Under the pieces are notes generated by a model. That model worked only from the letters and a program-made list of their open reading frames with translations, had not been told where the DNA came from and made no database searches. Shown piece by piece: positions 12,001 to 23,247 of a stretch of DNA of 64,000 nucleotides. The stretch is from Macrotrachela quadricornifera. Lineage: Eukaryota > Rotifera > Eurotatoria > Philodinida > Philodinidae. The translations under genes were made by a program, and so were the position numbers. Location of the stretch: the NCBI GenBank assembly GCA_022393335.1, contig JAJEKB010001071.1, positions 1-64,000 on the forward strand, written 5' to 3'. Position 1 is the stretch's first letter; the number at the start of each line of letters is the position of its first letter.

Positions 12001-13810
12001 GACAAACAACATTAACTTGTTCAGCACAATCTTTTGTTGTTCGATATAAATTATAATCAATACCAAATATTGATTGTAAATGTTTATCAATAATACACAT
12101 ACGATCTTCTGATAATGCTTGTGTATTACGTACACGACCATCTAATGATGCATTACGCAATTCATCATTAGAAAAAAATTGTCGAATTAAAAATGTTAAT
12201 AAACGACCAATTGCACGTTTTTCACCATGAATATAGGCTAATTCAGTACGACGACGTACTTGATCATATTTACGTTTTAAAACAAGACAAGATAAACCAA
12301 TAGATGGATCACCAAGTTCAATATACTCCTAAAATATATGTCAAATTAAAGAGACTAATTTAATAAATATTATTATTAAAAAAAACTAATTCATTATAAA
12401 ATATATCTGAAGAATTGTTTGTAAAAATTAGTTTGTCTCGAAGTTCAAGTGCAGGGTATTACTACTGCTGTCAAGAAGATTAAATTTGATGGTTTCAAAA
12501 AATAGGAATTGTAGGAAAATCACTCTGGAATCATTATATTGATGTAAAAATTCTTAAATCTATAATTGAAAACCTCAATAGTAAAAAATTTTGTCAATAT
12601 ATATTTCAAAATTTTCACATCTGTTTAATGACAAACCATTTCAGTTCTATACTATAGTTTGTGAAGCAAATCGAAACTGTAAATTTCTCATTTTTAGTAA
12701 CCGAAATTTGACCTGAAATCCTGATGTCAAATAAACTTTCACAACAAAAAAATATCAATGAAGTTAAAATGCTATATTATCAATCTATGATAACCATAAT
12801 ACAGTTAAATATGACATAAGATATTTTTGTTGTATTCTTATAAAAAGTATAAAATTATATATACCTTATTTATTGAAGATTTTCCAATATTTTTTGTTGT
12901 ATTATCAATTGAATTATAATTATTATTTCCATTTGTACTCATATCAATTGGTTGTTGACAATTATCATCAATAATAGATGATGAAGATTTTGGTAATTCA
13001 ATTTGATCGATTTCAAATTCTGAATATTGTTTAGACTAAATTATAAAAGAAAATTTAATTTGAAAAAAAGAAATTCAAATATTATTTCATACATGAAATT
13101 GTTCATATAATGTTTCAATATTAATATTTAATTGATTTAAATATAATTCATTTTGATTAATTCTTTTTATTAATTGATTAATTGTTGTTGTTAATTTAAC
13201 TTGTTCAAGATTTATTTCATGTACAATATAAACTAATGTTTCTAACATTGTTTGTAAATTATTTGTTTGTTCATTATTAATTATTGGTAATGACATTGAA
13301 TTTGATAATATTTGTCGTTTTGTTGTACGTCGTCGTTTTATATTTCCTTTAAATAAAATAAAATATATATATATAAATTTTAAAAAGAAAAGAAAATAAT
13401 AATTATTTAAATTTAAGCAACATGCAGAAAAATAAACTTACTTATTTATTCATATTGAATATTGTCTTCTTCTTCAGTTTTTTTTTATTTTGAAGAATAC
13501 GACGATTTATAAGAGATAGAAAAAAAAATACAAATAGCAAAAGAAAAAAAAACTAACAAGAATATTCGTTCGTTCGCTTAGTTAAAAAATAAATAATAAT
13601 AATAATTTTGCAAATTGAGCAAATAAAAGAAAATTTTGTTAGTATACTACCTGTTGATAATTTAAATTGATTTAATTCATCATTAATAGAACGTTTTTGA
13701 TTTTTTATTTGATTTATATAATCAATTAAAGTTTGTTTTTGATTATCACTAATTAAAGTATTATCTAATTGTGAAAAATCAAAATCTATTTCATCATTGG
13801 TTGTTGTCAT
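1..13810 (-). CDS. TPR: Nucleoprotein TPR / Megator, 5' part (runs off left edge)
   Basis: Nuclear-basket coiled-coil nucleoporin that scaffolds the inner face of the nuclear pore. Seventeen exons join in frame (592 codons, incomplete at the C-terminal side): 13651-13810, 10278-10382, 10149-10222, 10001-10097, 7041-7144, 6808-6972, 6657-6749, 6526-6606, 6381-6468, 1144-1215, 1001-1092, 853-945, 680-784, 510-617, 333-442, 94-280, 1-42. The translation is almost wholly heptad-rich and follows the TPR family in order: an N-terminal helix (LNQFKLSTEQRFHELAREY), AAPILRRQKQDYE, the IQVLLSEIEELR segment, RNVVELQHVNQKL, and SLIQERDFLRLL at the edge. The start is the first ATG of exon 1. Introns 1, 4 and 9 are unusually long (3.3, 2.9 and 5.2 kb) and hold a BEN-like gene, a Helitron-like element and an antisense gene. 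Identification is by recalled family resemblance; confidence is high. Confidence 0.9.
1216..5110. other. TPR intron 9, left part, non-coding
   Basis: No convincing exon on either strand between TPR exon 10 and the antisense gene. The stretch is AT-rich with many homopolymer runs. The only defined structure is the foldback element at 3739-4222. The antisense gene's promoter should lie in the last few hundred bases. Confidence 0.6.
3739..4222. mobile_element. Foldback (long inverted-repeat) MITE, family A
   Basis: Nearly the whole segment is an imperfect palindrome. The left arm contains TAAATATACCAGAA, CAGCGTGAAGAG, CTACAATATACA and AACAGCTTATTT. The right arm carries their reverse complements in reverse order up to TTCTGGTATATTTA, with outer extensions TAATGTATTGTATTA / TAATACAATGTGTT. 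A second nested pair (AGAAAACC / GGTTTTCTTTTC, GATAATCATCTTTTG / CAAAAGATGATTATC) leaves only about 50 bp of loop. There is no open frame. The arm motif (GATGCAGCGTGAAAA-like) recurs at about 35580, 36569, 36770, 36970 and 42490. No target-site duplication could be fixed. Confidence 0.7.
5111..6234 (+). CDS. Small type II membrane protein nested antisense in TPR intron 9
   Basis: Not recognised. Six exons join in frame to 252 aa: 5111-5145, 5201-5343, 5409-5548, 5678-5766, 5825-6060, 6119-6234, all with GT-AG borders (the exon 5 donor is gtatgt). There is no signal peptide. A short basic N-terminus precedes one long hydrophobic segment (about residues 21-50), then Asn/Ser-containing sequence and a clear dibasic site RRKR at 79-82 followed by Ala-Asp, which matches the furin-type consensus. 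The rest, including CGYRC and a short Thr-rich tail ending TPLLG, would be extracellular. The inferred topology is type II with possible ectodomain release by proprotein convertases. The gene lies on the strand opposite TPR, between its exons 9 and 10. Reading through the exon 5 donor would give an alternative end after RMFILFFDK. No known domain could be assigned. Confidence 0.75.
7180..7745. other. Unassigned repeat-like sequence in TPR intron 4
   Basis: Somewhat more GC-rich than the flanks, with the short motif ACCCGA (or GACCCGA) recurring several times (near 7280, 7370, 7450 and 7645). There is no coding frame of note and no terminal repeats. It is probably a decayed interspersed element, but no class can be assigned. 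Confidence 0.3.
8200..9919 (+). mobile_element. Helitron-like non-autonomous element
   Basis: The 5' end begins TCTATATATATAAAGACGAA directly after an A. The 3' end is CGGGTACC-TTCG-CTAG directly before a T. Both fit Helitron rules: 5' TC, 3' CTRR, insertion between A and T. They also resemble common Helitron termini (TCTATATATA... and CGGGTACC...CTAG). A textbook 3' hairpin is only partly preserved. The 1720-bp interior is more GC-rich than the host DNA and has no RepHel coding frame. A 5'-like block (GAATGTTTGTCTGTTCGCTA) repeats at about 8216 and 9113, with a weaker copy near 9290; GGGTAAAATTTTA-type blocks also recur. The element sits in TPR intron 4. Confidence 0.6.
9550..9880 (+). repeat. 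Degenerate short tandem repeats inside the Helitron-like element
   Basis: About ten imperfect copies of a roughly 30-35 bp unit, recognisable from alternating GATGC(A)..., AAAGTCCT(A/G)T and ACGCA(C/T)... words (for example at 9555, 9610, 9650, 9695, 9730 and 9810). The open frame that crosses it is a by-product of the repeat and not a gene. Confidence 0.45.
10605..13296 (-). CDS. BEN-domain-like protein nested in TPR intron 1
   Basis: Four coding exons: 13093-13346 (first ATG at 13296), 12865-13035, 11830-12328 and 10605-10642. They give 303 aa from that ATG. The N-terminal part (to residue 68) is a coiled coil, followed by a low-complexity Ser/Asn linker. The region AIGRLLTFLIRQFFSNDELRN, then SLDGR, ALS and C-terminal VCRHARNP follows the BEN-domain pattern (a short helical DNA/protein-binding module in chromatin repressors). 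A poly-Asn stretch and an acidic tail ending LESPSNT follow. The first exon is open upstream of the ATG (NIKRRRTTKRQ, NLS-like) and is in the same phase as TPR exon 1. A transcript sharing TPR's first exon would therefore encode 373 aa. A possible non-coding leader ends at the GTAAGT near 13440. The BEN call is moderate; the gene itself is well supported. Confidence 0.7.
10643..11829. other. Last intron of the BEN-like gene, non-coding
   Basis: The tiny last exon (38 nt) is separated from the main exon by 1187 nt in which no exon is visible on either strand. A purine-rich patch near 11180-11270 (GAGGGAGAGAGG type) is the only compositional oddity. Confidence 0.4.
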
Positions 13811-15065
13811 GTTTCTTTTTTTTTAATGACGATCAACGGACATCTAGAACTAGAATCACTGATAAAGAGCTTTTCTTTTTTTTTCTTCTTTTTCTCTAAT
13901 TAATGGACACACGCGCCAACGGTCGGTCCCCGTGTGTTAAATAAGAAAAGATTTGTTTGCTCCCTCATATGGATTTCATATGGTAAAAGATGGATTTTTA
14001 ATAATAAAAAATTTTATTTTTAATTAAGAATAAAATCATATAGAAAAGAATTTTTTTATTAGAAAATTAATAATATGAAAAATTAAATATTAGTGTATAT
14101 TTATTGGTGAAAATCAATTGACCAATTGGAAATTTCTTATCAAAAATCAAATCAAAATTATTTTTAATAATAATTCCACTAAAATATTCTTTTTCGTTAA
14201 GTAATTTCGTACGTTTATGGATCGTTGTATCCGGTATGTTTACGGGTTAATTAAGTGCGTCATATATGTGCTGTCTATGGCCGCATCCTATATAGGTGAT
14301 TCACGGTATGGAATCATACGGACGATAGTTTTATTTTTCTTTAGCTATTAATAGATTTATTATTTGTATTATAGTGTTCTGTATGGTCATCGTTTTCATA
14401 TCATACTTTCTAACTGAAAAGAGATTAATGAGATTGCGATTAGAATAAGAAGAATATATTTTTTAAAAATTATCATTAAGAACTACTGTGTGACATATTC
14501 TATGCTTATTTAAAGTAACGAAACGACAAAAAAAAATTTAAAGATGTAGACTGTATCAGAACTATCAATTTTGTATGTATCGTATATAAAAATTATTTAT
14601 AAGTTAAAGAGCATTGTATTTCGTTCAAACACAGCTATTTATCTACTGCATTGTTCGATATACATGTCAGTTGGTTTTACTAATCGATACTAGCATTACA
14701 ACAAGTTATTCTTTACATCGTTGTTTATCAAAAGAAGGCTAATAGAAATTGAAGATTTTTATTTAAATTCCTAGAAATCAGTTTATGATAAGATATTTAA
14801 TTTTTACGCGCCAAATTCGTTAATGATTTTATATATTGGCGCATTGTTTATTTCAATTAATACATCTGTCCTTTCTACTGATTCTATTTTTATATGATAT
14901 ATCAATTCATAAAAATGATTAGATTTTTAGTAGATATAAAATGATGATAGTACATAATTCATGTGAAAAAAGACTTGTATGAAATTATTTTTATTATATG
15001 AACTCGCACATTCGAAAAAAAGAAGTGATAATTTAATATTAGTTTTAGAAAAATTTTAAAAAATA
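13811..15065. promoter_or_regulatory. Divergent intergenic region TPR / NOL12
   Basis: 1255 bp between the start codons of TPR (minus) and NOL12 (plus), so it must hold both promoters. A GC-rich imperfect hairpin (CACACG ... CGTGTG, about 13908-13937) lies just upstream of TPR. No clear TATA or initiator could be assigned, and nothing coding is seen. Confidence 0.45.
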
Positions 15066-15886
15066 ATGGATCATGAAGAAGCTCCTCGATCATTATTAGT
15101 TCAACGTCGATCAAAAAAAAATCGTCAAACAAAAACTCAACTTGTTTTTGATGAACAAGCACGAAAGTAAAATTGCAATTTTTTTTTGGTTTTTTATTAT
15201 ATTTAATTTATTTTTATTTTTAGAGAATATCTTAAAGGTTTTCATAAACGTAAACTTGAACGACGTGAACGAGCACAAAAAGAACTTGAAGATGAAATAA
15301 AAAGTGATTTAAAAAATTTAAGACAAAAAGTAAAATAAAATTTAATTAAATTAAATTTAACTTTTAATTCTTCTTATTTAGAGACGTGACGAAATGAAAA
15401 AAAGACATGAAGAATTAGGTCTACTTGATACAGTGGAAAATAATACTAAAAAACGTACAATTGAATTAAAAAATCATACAATTGAAATAGCTGAAATAGA
15501 TGATCAATTAGTTTCAAATACTGGATTATTTATGGGTAATAATCAAATTAATAATAATGAAACTGACGAGAAAGTAATAAGAAATTTTTTTAGTTTTTTT
15601 TTTACTTCAATAAATTTCTTCATTATATAGGATGATAATGATGAATCATCTCCAAAAAAACCAAAGTAAATAAATCAAAATATGTCTAGTTAATTTTTAA
15701 TTTTTATTTATTATTAGAACTAAAACACCATTATCAAAAAAAATGTCTCTGTTACAAAATATGAAAGCACCAAGTATTATGAAAAAAGGGAATCATAATA
15801 AAACAAAACAACGACATCCAAAAAAGAGATTAGGTAAAAATGGAGGAGTTCAAACAGCATCAAAAAAGAAAAGAACTCGAAAATAA
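15066..15886 (+). CDS. NOL12: Nucleolar protein 12 (Nop25/Rrp17 family)
   Basis: Nucleolar RNA-binding protein needed for pre-rRNA processing. Five exons give 200 aa: 15066-15166, 15224-15329, 15382-15573, 15631-15665, 15718-15886. The hallmark of the family, VFDEQARKEYLKGFHKRK (about residues 27-44), is followed by a highly charged coiled-coil helix (ERRERAQKELEDEIK). The C-terminus is Lys/Arg-rich (KKRLGKNGG...KKKRTRK), typical of nucleolar targeting. Length is close to the usual 200-215 aa. The start is the first in-frame ATG after the upstream AT-rich leader. An AATAAA lies about 30 nt after the stop. It is divergent from TPR and convergent with hexokinase. Confidence 0.92.
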
Positions 15887-18844
15887 TTCAATCTATTATT
15901 TGCTTGTTTTGTTTAAATAAAACTAAGTATAAAAAATTTTACAAAAATTATTATAAATCTATATGAAGAAATACGCAACTTTTAAAAAAATTCAAGATTA
16001 TTTGATGTGTCTATGCTGAAATATTTGGAAAATATTAGTTGGTGCAATCATTGTGTTTCATTCAATGTATCTTTTTTAATTTTATCTTAATTTGCATTAA
16101 AAACAGTTCATTTTATGAATGCCTAACAATAAATCTAACGTAATTCGTTAGAAGCTATGATCTATGATATTTAACTCTTGTATCTTTAATATTTTCATAT
16201 ATTTCACAGAGATTTGCTTATAGTTTCATTTACAAAGATATATCACACTATTCTAATTCATTAATAATCACTATAAAACAGCATATTACCTAGAAATATC
16301 TATAAAACAACAATATTTTTTGCTTATAAAGATATCATCAAATTTAATTTTTTATTCGATAAGGATGAAAGTGAAGGCCTTGTATTATAACGAATGAAAT
16401 ATAGTGAATAACCATGTTTTGCATTTCATTTTTTTAAAATATACCATAAAAGTTCTACAATCTATCAAAAATAAATTTTGTTTTATCATTATGCTTTGTG
16501 TTTTCAAGTAGAACAAACCTGAAGCAAACAATAGTCTATTGATACATGACAAATTCATTTTCTCATTACAAGATACATTTAGTCGCCATAATGAACATAT
16601 TTCTGCTGTAAATCAACTGAAACTAGCTAAGTATTTAAAAAGAATTATGGCATAGCTAGAAATATTTCTAAAAATGGCCTTTAGGTCACTCATTAAATTT
16701 TACAATTGGCAAGACATTGTCATACTAAAATTATATTGAAGTTATTCTTTCACATGCGTAATCTGAAGATGAATGAAAATGACTTTCGGTTCATTAACAA
16801 TCACAGAGAGTTATCAGATAATGTTGATCTCAACGTTCTAGATTATTGCGGATGGGACGCTATTATAGATAATATGCAATGAAATAAAGTTAAAAACAAA
16901 GAGTCATCAATTGATAAAATAAAAAAAGCAAGATGCGAAATGGGTCATTCATAATGTTCTATCTTTTACTATTTTTATCCAATGTATTTTTAATTTTTAA
17001 ATATATTAATAAGCAAACATAGCTCAATATCTTTAGGGATATACAATTATGTTGATATTGAATATTGTAATGTATGAAAAGAAATGGTTCGATATGCAGT
17101 ATGTCCATATTAAATTATAAATGCTGTAAGATATTACTATGATCTTGAGAAATACAGAATTTAAACAACTCAAACGTTTCTCTTGAATTCAGAGTCGATC
17201 GTAGACGAAAACGTTTGTATGTTCAATTGACTAGTGAAATAAATCATTTAAAAACCGAAGTTTTAGTACTTTTTTCTAACGTACAATATATTTTGATCCT
17301 ATACTTCAATGAATGCTTTTATATCTATAAAAAATACATTATCAAAGTCACATTTTTCAATGTATTAACTAAAACGGTTCGATACGGTTATTTTTCATTC
17401 GATAAAAGCCGATTAATAAACATTTTCTGCGACCAATATTATACATAGTTCAATATTCTTTTGAATAGATGATGATTTTTTACGAAAAAATCATTTATCC
17501 ATCCCGAGCATTGCCAACAATTTATATATTAAAGTAATAAAAGTTAATAACATACTTGAAAAGTTTAAATTTAATTTCATTTGTGCTAGTGTTCGATATG
17601 AAACCAATTTTTATTACTTATATCATACATTAATTTATTTCCTTGGGAATCAGAAGAAAATTTGGAAGCTATAGAATAAAAATATTTAAGATGAAAAAAC
17701 GATCCAAACTGATTTCTAAAACTTTGACTCTTTTTAAACGTGATATATCACCGAATAAGAATCACTATATGTCTTTGAATACTTATGTATCAATAAATAC
17801 TTGTCAGCAATAAATGCATGAATATGAATACAACATGCAGTAGGATCTAACAATGAATATTTTTCAATCATGAACGGTATGAGATTCACCGAGACGAAAT
17901 TTTGATTGAAATATCTCAGGTTAATGTAAACATTCGTTTATTCTTAATAACAATCATCTATTTACAGCTCCCGCTTATTATTATAACCTTTATCATATTA
18001 TCATGCGTAGTGTTTTTTGACCTATTTCTATTTCTTGCCATTCGTTAGGTATACGTAACAGTGAATGTATGTTATATATGACGGGATCACTACGTACGAA
18101 AGAAAAAGTAATATTACGATCTAAAGATTAATAATGATTTACACAATGTAACTTGGCTGAAATATGTAATAGTTCATTTAGTTTCTACTTGTCATATATT
18201 TTAAAGCGTTAAACAATGATAATGATTTCAATTAATTAATAAATTAGAATCTAGTTTAATTGATACTTATATTACTTCAAAAACAAAACAATCAATAACA
18301 TCAGAGAATTCTAAAAAGAAGAGCTAAATTTTGTATTGTAACCGAAAAAAATTTTTCAATACAATTCGTTTTAATATAAATAGCTAGATATCTATTCAAG
18401 ACTAATATAGTAGAAAAAGTTTTGATTCTTTTTCTTATACTGAATGCTTTATAATGGTCTCAATCGTGTTCACAGTAGAAAAATGTTACTATATACTTTC
18501 AAAAGCTAAAGAGTCTTCTATTTTATAATGATTTGCATACTATTATTTTCTGTAAATTTGATATCTTTTGTTTACTGCTTTCTTTCGCTTTATTTATTCT
18601 TTAACAAATCCCAAAACAGAAATATAATGTAAAATAGATAAAATCATACATCATAAAAATATAAAACAAAAGAAAATATATTTGTTTTTTTTTTTCATAT
18701 CTAGAGCAACAGTTTTGTTTATAAAAGAATGCAACACAAAAAAAAAGAAACGATACTCAAATCCCAACATAGGAAATGAAAGAATTTCCAAAATAAAAAC
18801 TTTGTTGTATACAAAAAACAAAAAAAAAAAAACAAAAAAAATTT
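15887..18844. other. Convergent intergenic region NOL12 / hexokinase
   Basis: Nearly 3 kb without a supportable gene. A fragment at about 16436-16470 (AAATATACCATAAAAG, TTCTACAATCTAT) resembles one arm of the family A foldback elements. Open frames near 17215 and 18682 are AT-rich with no family resemblance or splice context and were not called. A long A-rich tract lies immediately downstream of hexokinase. Confidence 0.5.
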
Positions 18845-21800
18845 TTAATTCACTTTTTCATAATCACTTGTTTCATCATCAGGTATAACAGATTGAGTTA
18901 ACGAAGTTCTTTCCGCTACACATGCAACCATAGCAGCACCTTTACCACTACCTAAATAAAATCTTCTTCTTTTAGTTTTTTTGCAAAAAAGAAATTATTC
19001 CAAATACTTACCGTCATCAGATAAAGCTAATTTAAACTACAAAGAAAAAAAAAAAAAGAAATAATCATTTATCAATGTAGAACAGAAAGATTTATTTCAA
19101 GTTTTCAAACATAACATTTATATTTATTATATATACACACATGCATGCAAGCATAATTACAACAAATCTATTAAACAGTAAACTAATCTAATCTAATTAT
19201 ATTATAGAAAATTATTTCATTTTTAATGAACGACATTCAGCTGCAACTGCTAAAGCAGCACCAATACCACTAGCATCTGCGACAGTTTTAAGGGCAAACT
19301 AAAGATATTTATTTTTAGTTTTTTTTAAATAAAACTTAATAGGTTTTTATTTTTAAAAAAAAACCTTATTAAAATTTTAGTATATAAATAAATAGAAACA
19401 AAAAAAGCTAATATCTTACTTTAATATCTTTATCAACTAATATTTCCATACATCTTTCCATATTACGTTTAAAACGTGGATGATATCGATAGAGTGAACC
19501 ATCAACACCAACTGTAACTTCTGATTTACCAATTCGATTAATTAATACAGCCAAACCTTGAATTTTTGTTATTTTCTTATTTAAATTTTTGAAAATAAAA
19601 TAAAAGAATTTTCTTACCAGCACCAGCTAATCTAGCAGCACGTTTTGATACTTGTCGACAAATATGTTGAACAATAGCACAATCATCATATGTAGGATTT
19701 CGAATACCGATATCTTCAAGTACTCGACGTGTATTAGAAAATTTAATACCTTGAAAATTTTATTATAAAAGATAATAAAATAAATAAACAAACAAACAAA
19801 ATATATTTTTACCTTCATCAGTTTCAACTGTTGAAACAAATTTTGTATAAAAACCACCTCGATTATAAAGTGGAGTTTTATAATCTCCATATGTATCACG
19901 ATGACCAAGAAAAAGTAATTCTTGTTGAAGTAAATCAAGTATTATTAAACGAACTATTTCACCCATATACATTCCTGAAATCATTTTTTCAAAACTAAAA
20001 GAAAAAGAAAAAAACATAATTAAAAACAAAAATAATTTTTTTTTAAATTTATACATTTGTTTGCCAGGATTTATTGATGAAAGATCAACTTCTTCATCAT
20101 ATTTTGTTCGAATAAGATTTAAACGACCATTATCACCAAATGCACCCCATTCCATATTAATAATAACTTGTTTTGGTTCATCATAATTACCATCCCATGT
20201 ACCAACTTTATCTAAATTTTCAATATAACATGCATTTGTTCCAGTTCCTAATATAAGACCAATAGCTGTTGATGGATCTTTATATGCACAGGCCATTAAT
20301 GTTCCAACTGTATCATTTACTAGAGCTACACATTTGGCATTAATACGCTAAAAATAATATGTATTATATTAATTTTTCCAGTGTTCTGACTTTTGTGGAC
20401 GCTATAACTTTGGATGAAAAAAATCAAAAATGAAAACAGCCGATTTTACCTCTGAAGGATAGTTCAGAGTATTTGTGATAAAAATTTCAACTTGATCAGA
20501 CAAAATTAGAGAAGGGTTCATAGTGGCACAATCAAGCACCTTGGACTAAAAACCAGTTTTTGCGAAAAATTCAAAATAATTTTTAGAAGTCAAAAGTTCG
20601 TTTTTTAGCGATCCTATGCACTATCTGTTGTGAGGACTGGTTTTTATCTCTTATTATTGGGAAAAATTTTAGTACTTTTGGGTGTACTAGCCTCACGTAA
20701 AAATCAAAAAAAAATAGACGGCAGATCGGATTGATGTCATTCCAGTGCAGATCAAAAGAACATGATCCAGTCTATCTTTATAGGACCTAAACAAAAAAAA
20801 TTTTTTCTTTTCATTTTTATCAAAAAAGAGGAGGGGGTACCCTTAAGATACTTCTTAAAAATGAGAACAACGCAATTTTTATTCTAAGTATATGCTTAAC
20901 TCTATTGATCAATGTAGGTTAGTGTAACAGATGTCTCATAAAAACGCTATCTTAATTTGATACGACCTACAAAAAAACCAAAATTCGAATGCATAAACTA
21001 AATCTCATGATTAAATTATTAACTTTTATCTTCAGTTCTATTTTGAATTTTATTCTTAAATTTCTTTTTTTTGGATCATACAAATGAAATGAGACTTGTT
21101 TCTTTTTTTTCTTTATGAATATACATCTTTTGTGAAATGGAATAATTCTTACTTTTTCATTAATAGCATCTTGTAAAAGTTTAACAACATCTTCATTAAC
21201 AACACCCGCACAACTAAAACCTTTTGTCCATGCTGTTAAACGTGCTGATGCAAGTCCTTCTTGTTTACAAGGAAATGAAAATGTAAAACCTAAATAAAAA
21301 TTCTTTATCAAAATATTTTTTATTTCATCATTTATTCATACCTAATGGATAACATATTCCAGTACTTAATAAATTTTCTTTTTGCATAAAATCATATAAA
21401 CATTCTGCTAAATGACGAAATAGCTAAAAAAATAATTTTTAATTTAATTAAACTAATTTTATATTCATACATGTTTTCCATCACCAATCATAATTGATTG
21501 TGGTATAACAAAAATTTTAGATGTTAATTCAACTCTTGTATTACCACGTAAATCAATTAAAAGTACACGAAAATTTGTTCCACCTAAATCAAGTGCAAGT
21601 ACGTGACCAACTTCAGTTCCATTTGGAATATTTTGTACATATGTTGGAAACATTTTTACTGTTGCTTGTTTATGTGTTGATGGTGAAAGGCCAGCACTCA
21701 TTTCTTCTTCTAATATATGCATTATATGTAAAAGTTGATCATCAGTTATTTTTAATGACTCAACAACTCTTTCAATCTAATTAAGAAAAATTATATATTT

Positions 21801-22615
21801 TTAAAACGAAATTTTTCTATTCATTATAAAGTTAATATATCATGTTTTTGAGATATTTTATTTATTACAGAAATATTTCAATGTCTATATTCGATTTTGT
21901 TTTAGTTCAAAAATTTACACACACATTCCATAATGAAGAACTTCAATGCATTCAACATTTATTTACTTATTGTGATTTGTACAAATATAAAGTACATTTT
22001 GTTTATTAGTTTGTTTCGTTTGTTAAAAAGTAATATAGACTAACAAATATAAAGAAACCATTTTCTTTAAAATAAACATCTTGAATAGAACTATTTCAGA
22101 CATATTCTATACATTATTAAAATCGACTCAGGGGGTGGAGAATTATGAGATGAGAAGGGCGAAATTTTTTCTTTTTCAAGGGGTTAAAAATTTTACTAAG
22201 TAGTTAATTGTTATATCAAAGTAAATTTGACAGAATTTAATTAAAAATATGCATAAAAATTTCCTAATATTATGTATAAAATCACTATCTTTCACCCACT
22301 AAATTCGTAATATATTATTCAAATAAAAACAAAAACAATGTGCAACAGATTTTCTTTGCCTACATAAAATTGAATATTCTTGCGATTTTTCTATCTGACA
22401 AAAATAATTATTATTTTTTTATATAAATAATTTACTTGATCATTTAATTCTGGATGTCGATGTTGTCTAATATGATGTTTTCCAGGTGCAGCAACACGAT
22501 AACCAGCATAAACAGCAGCACCAAGTATACATGTTGTTGCAAGTCCATATGCAGTTTTTTTTACCATAGGTGTAATTAAATCATCTTGAAGTATTTGAAC
22601 AAAATTGAGTGCCAT
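18845..22615 (-). CDS. HK: Hexokinase with alternative 3'-terminal exons and membrane anchor
   Basis: Phosphorylates glucose and other hexoses with ATP. Exons: 22436-22615, 21471-21776, 21342-21423, 21153-21289, 20055-20347, 19813-19994, 19618-19749, 19420-19556, then either 19212-19298 (511 aa form) or 19012-19036 plus 18845-18951 (526 aa form). It is a single ~50-kDa hexokinase unit. The phosphate-1 motif DLGGTNFR is at 123-130, the sugar-binding LTAWTKGF near 206, the catalytic Asp in NDTVGT at 247, phosphate-2 GTGTNACY at 269-276, NPGKQ and MISGMYMGE, and [14 protein letters not shown]. The C-terminal ATP loop is DGSGKGAA in one form and DASGIGAA in the other. Residues 22-39 are hydrophobic after a short N-terminus and before a His/Arg-rich stretch, suggesting a membrane anchor (mitochondrial outer membrane is a reasonable inference). 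The 805-nt intron 20348-21152 and the 659-nt first intron show nothing else. Confidence 0.95.
19212..19298 (-). CDS. HK: Proximal alternative last exon of hexokinase
   Basis: Lies 121 nt downstream of the shared exon 19420-19556 (donor GTAAGA). It has a proper acceptor (ATCTTTAG) and continues in phase 0, with its own stop after ECRSLKMK. It encodes 28 aa starting [20 protein letters not shown], a second version of the C-terminal ATP-loop/helix that is also encoded by the distal exon pair. The Lys of GSGKGAA is replaced by Ile. It is too short to be found as a free-standing frame, but the motif match and exact phase make it credible. Confidence 0.8.
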   Translation of the reverse strand, partial: FALKTVADASGIGAALAVAAECRSLKMK

Positions 22616-23247
22616 GATCTGGAGATTAAGTTGGTTTTTTTTTGTTTAATAAAATTCTTCTTTATTATAAATAAAACTGCGCCTAGTTATTTTGATGATG
22701 AATAGAAAAGAAGCGAATTAACTTGTACATTGTTTATACTTATATACAGAATGTAAAACGAAAATAGAGAATAAGAAAAAGAAAGAATGAGAGAAAAAAA
22801 AATAGAGAATAACTATTTTCGGACGAAGAAATTACAAAATCATCAAATGATTTATATATTCGGCGTATACCAGTTACGATACTGTAAAGGGGGTGTGCAT
22901 TTTACTAAGCAAGAGGGACTGTCTATACTATGATGATGTCGTGTTTTTCTCCTTATATTCATCTGCAAGAAGACGAAATATTGGAGAAAGGAAAAAAAGA
23001 AAGGTCTACCAGTCAAATATAATCATTCTTTAAATCGAATAATAATAATAATAAATTGCGTCGTATCAATAAAATCATGCAAAAATTTTGTCAAATAATA
23101 TTCCATATTTTATATTATAAAATCAAATAATTCTATAAAAAAAATATTCTTAAATTATTTTTCGATTATCTTCTATGAAAATGGCGCATTTATTATATTT
23201 TATTTAATATATATTTTTTCTTTTTTGTATTATACTCATCATGTGTA
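22616..23247. promoter_or_regulatory. Divergent intergenic region hexokinase / orphan gene
   Basis: 632 bp between two start codons on opposite strands, holding the promoters of both. It contains a purine-rich tract (about 22755-22805) and an (AAT)n stretch at about 23040. No defined element was recognised. Confidence 0.4.

Noticed and set aside
13442..13510. Possible coding first exon for the BEN-like gene
   Set aside because: It has a good GTAAGT donor, but reading into the next exon hits a stop in the required phase, so it can only be a non-coding leader.
14959..15162. 67-aa minus-strand frame
   Set aside because: Shadow of NOL12 exon 1 on the opposite strand.
17215..17448. 77-aa plus-strand frame
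   Set aside because: AT-rich with unlike codon use, no splice partners and no recognisable protein.
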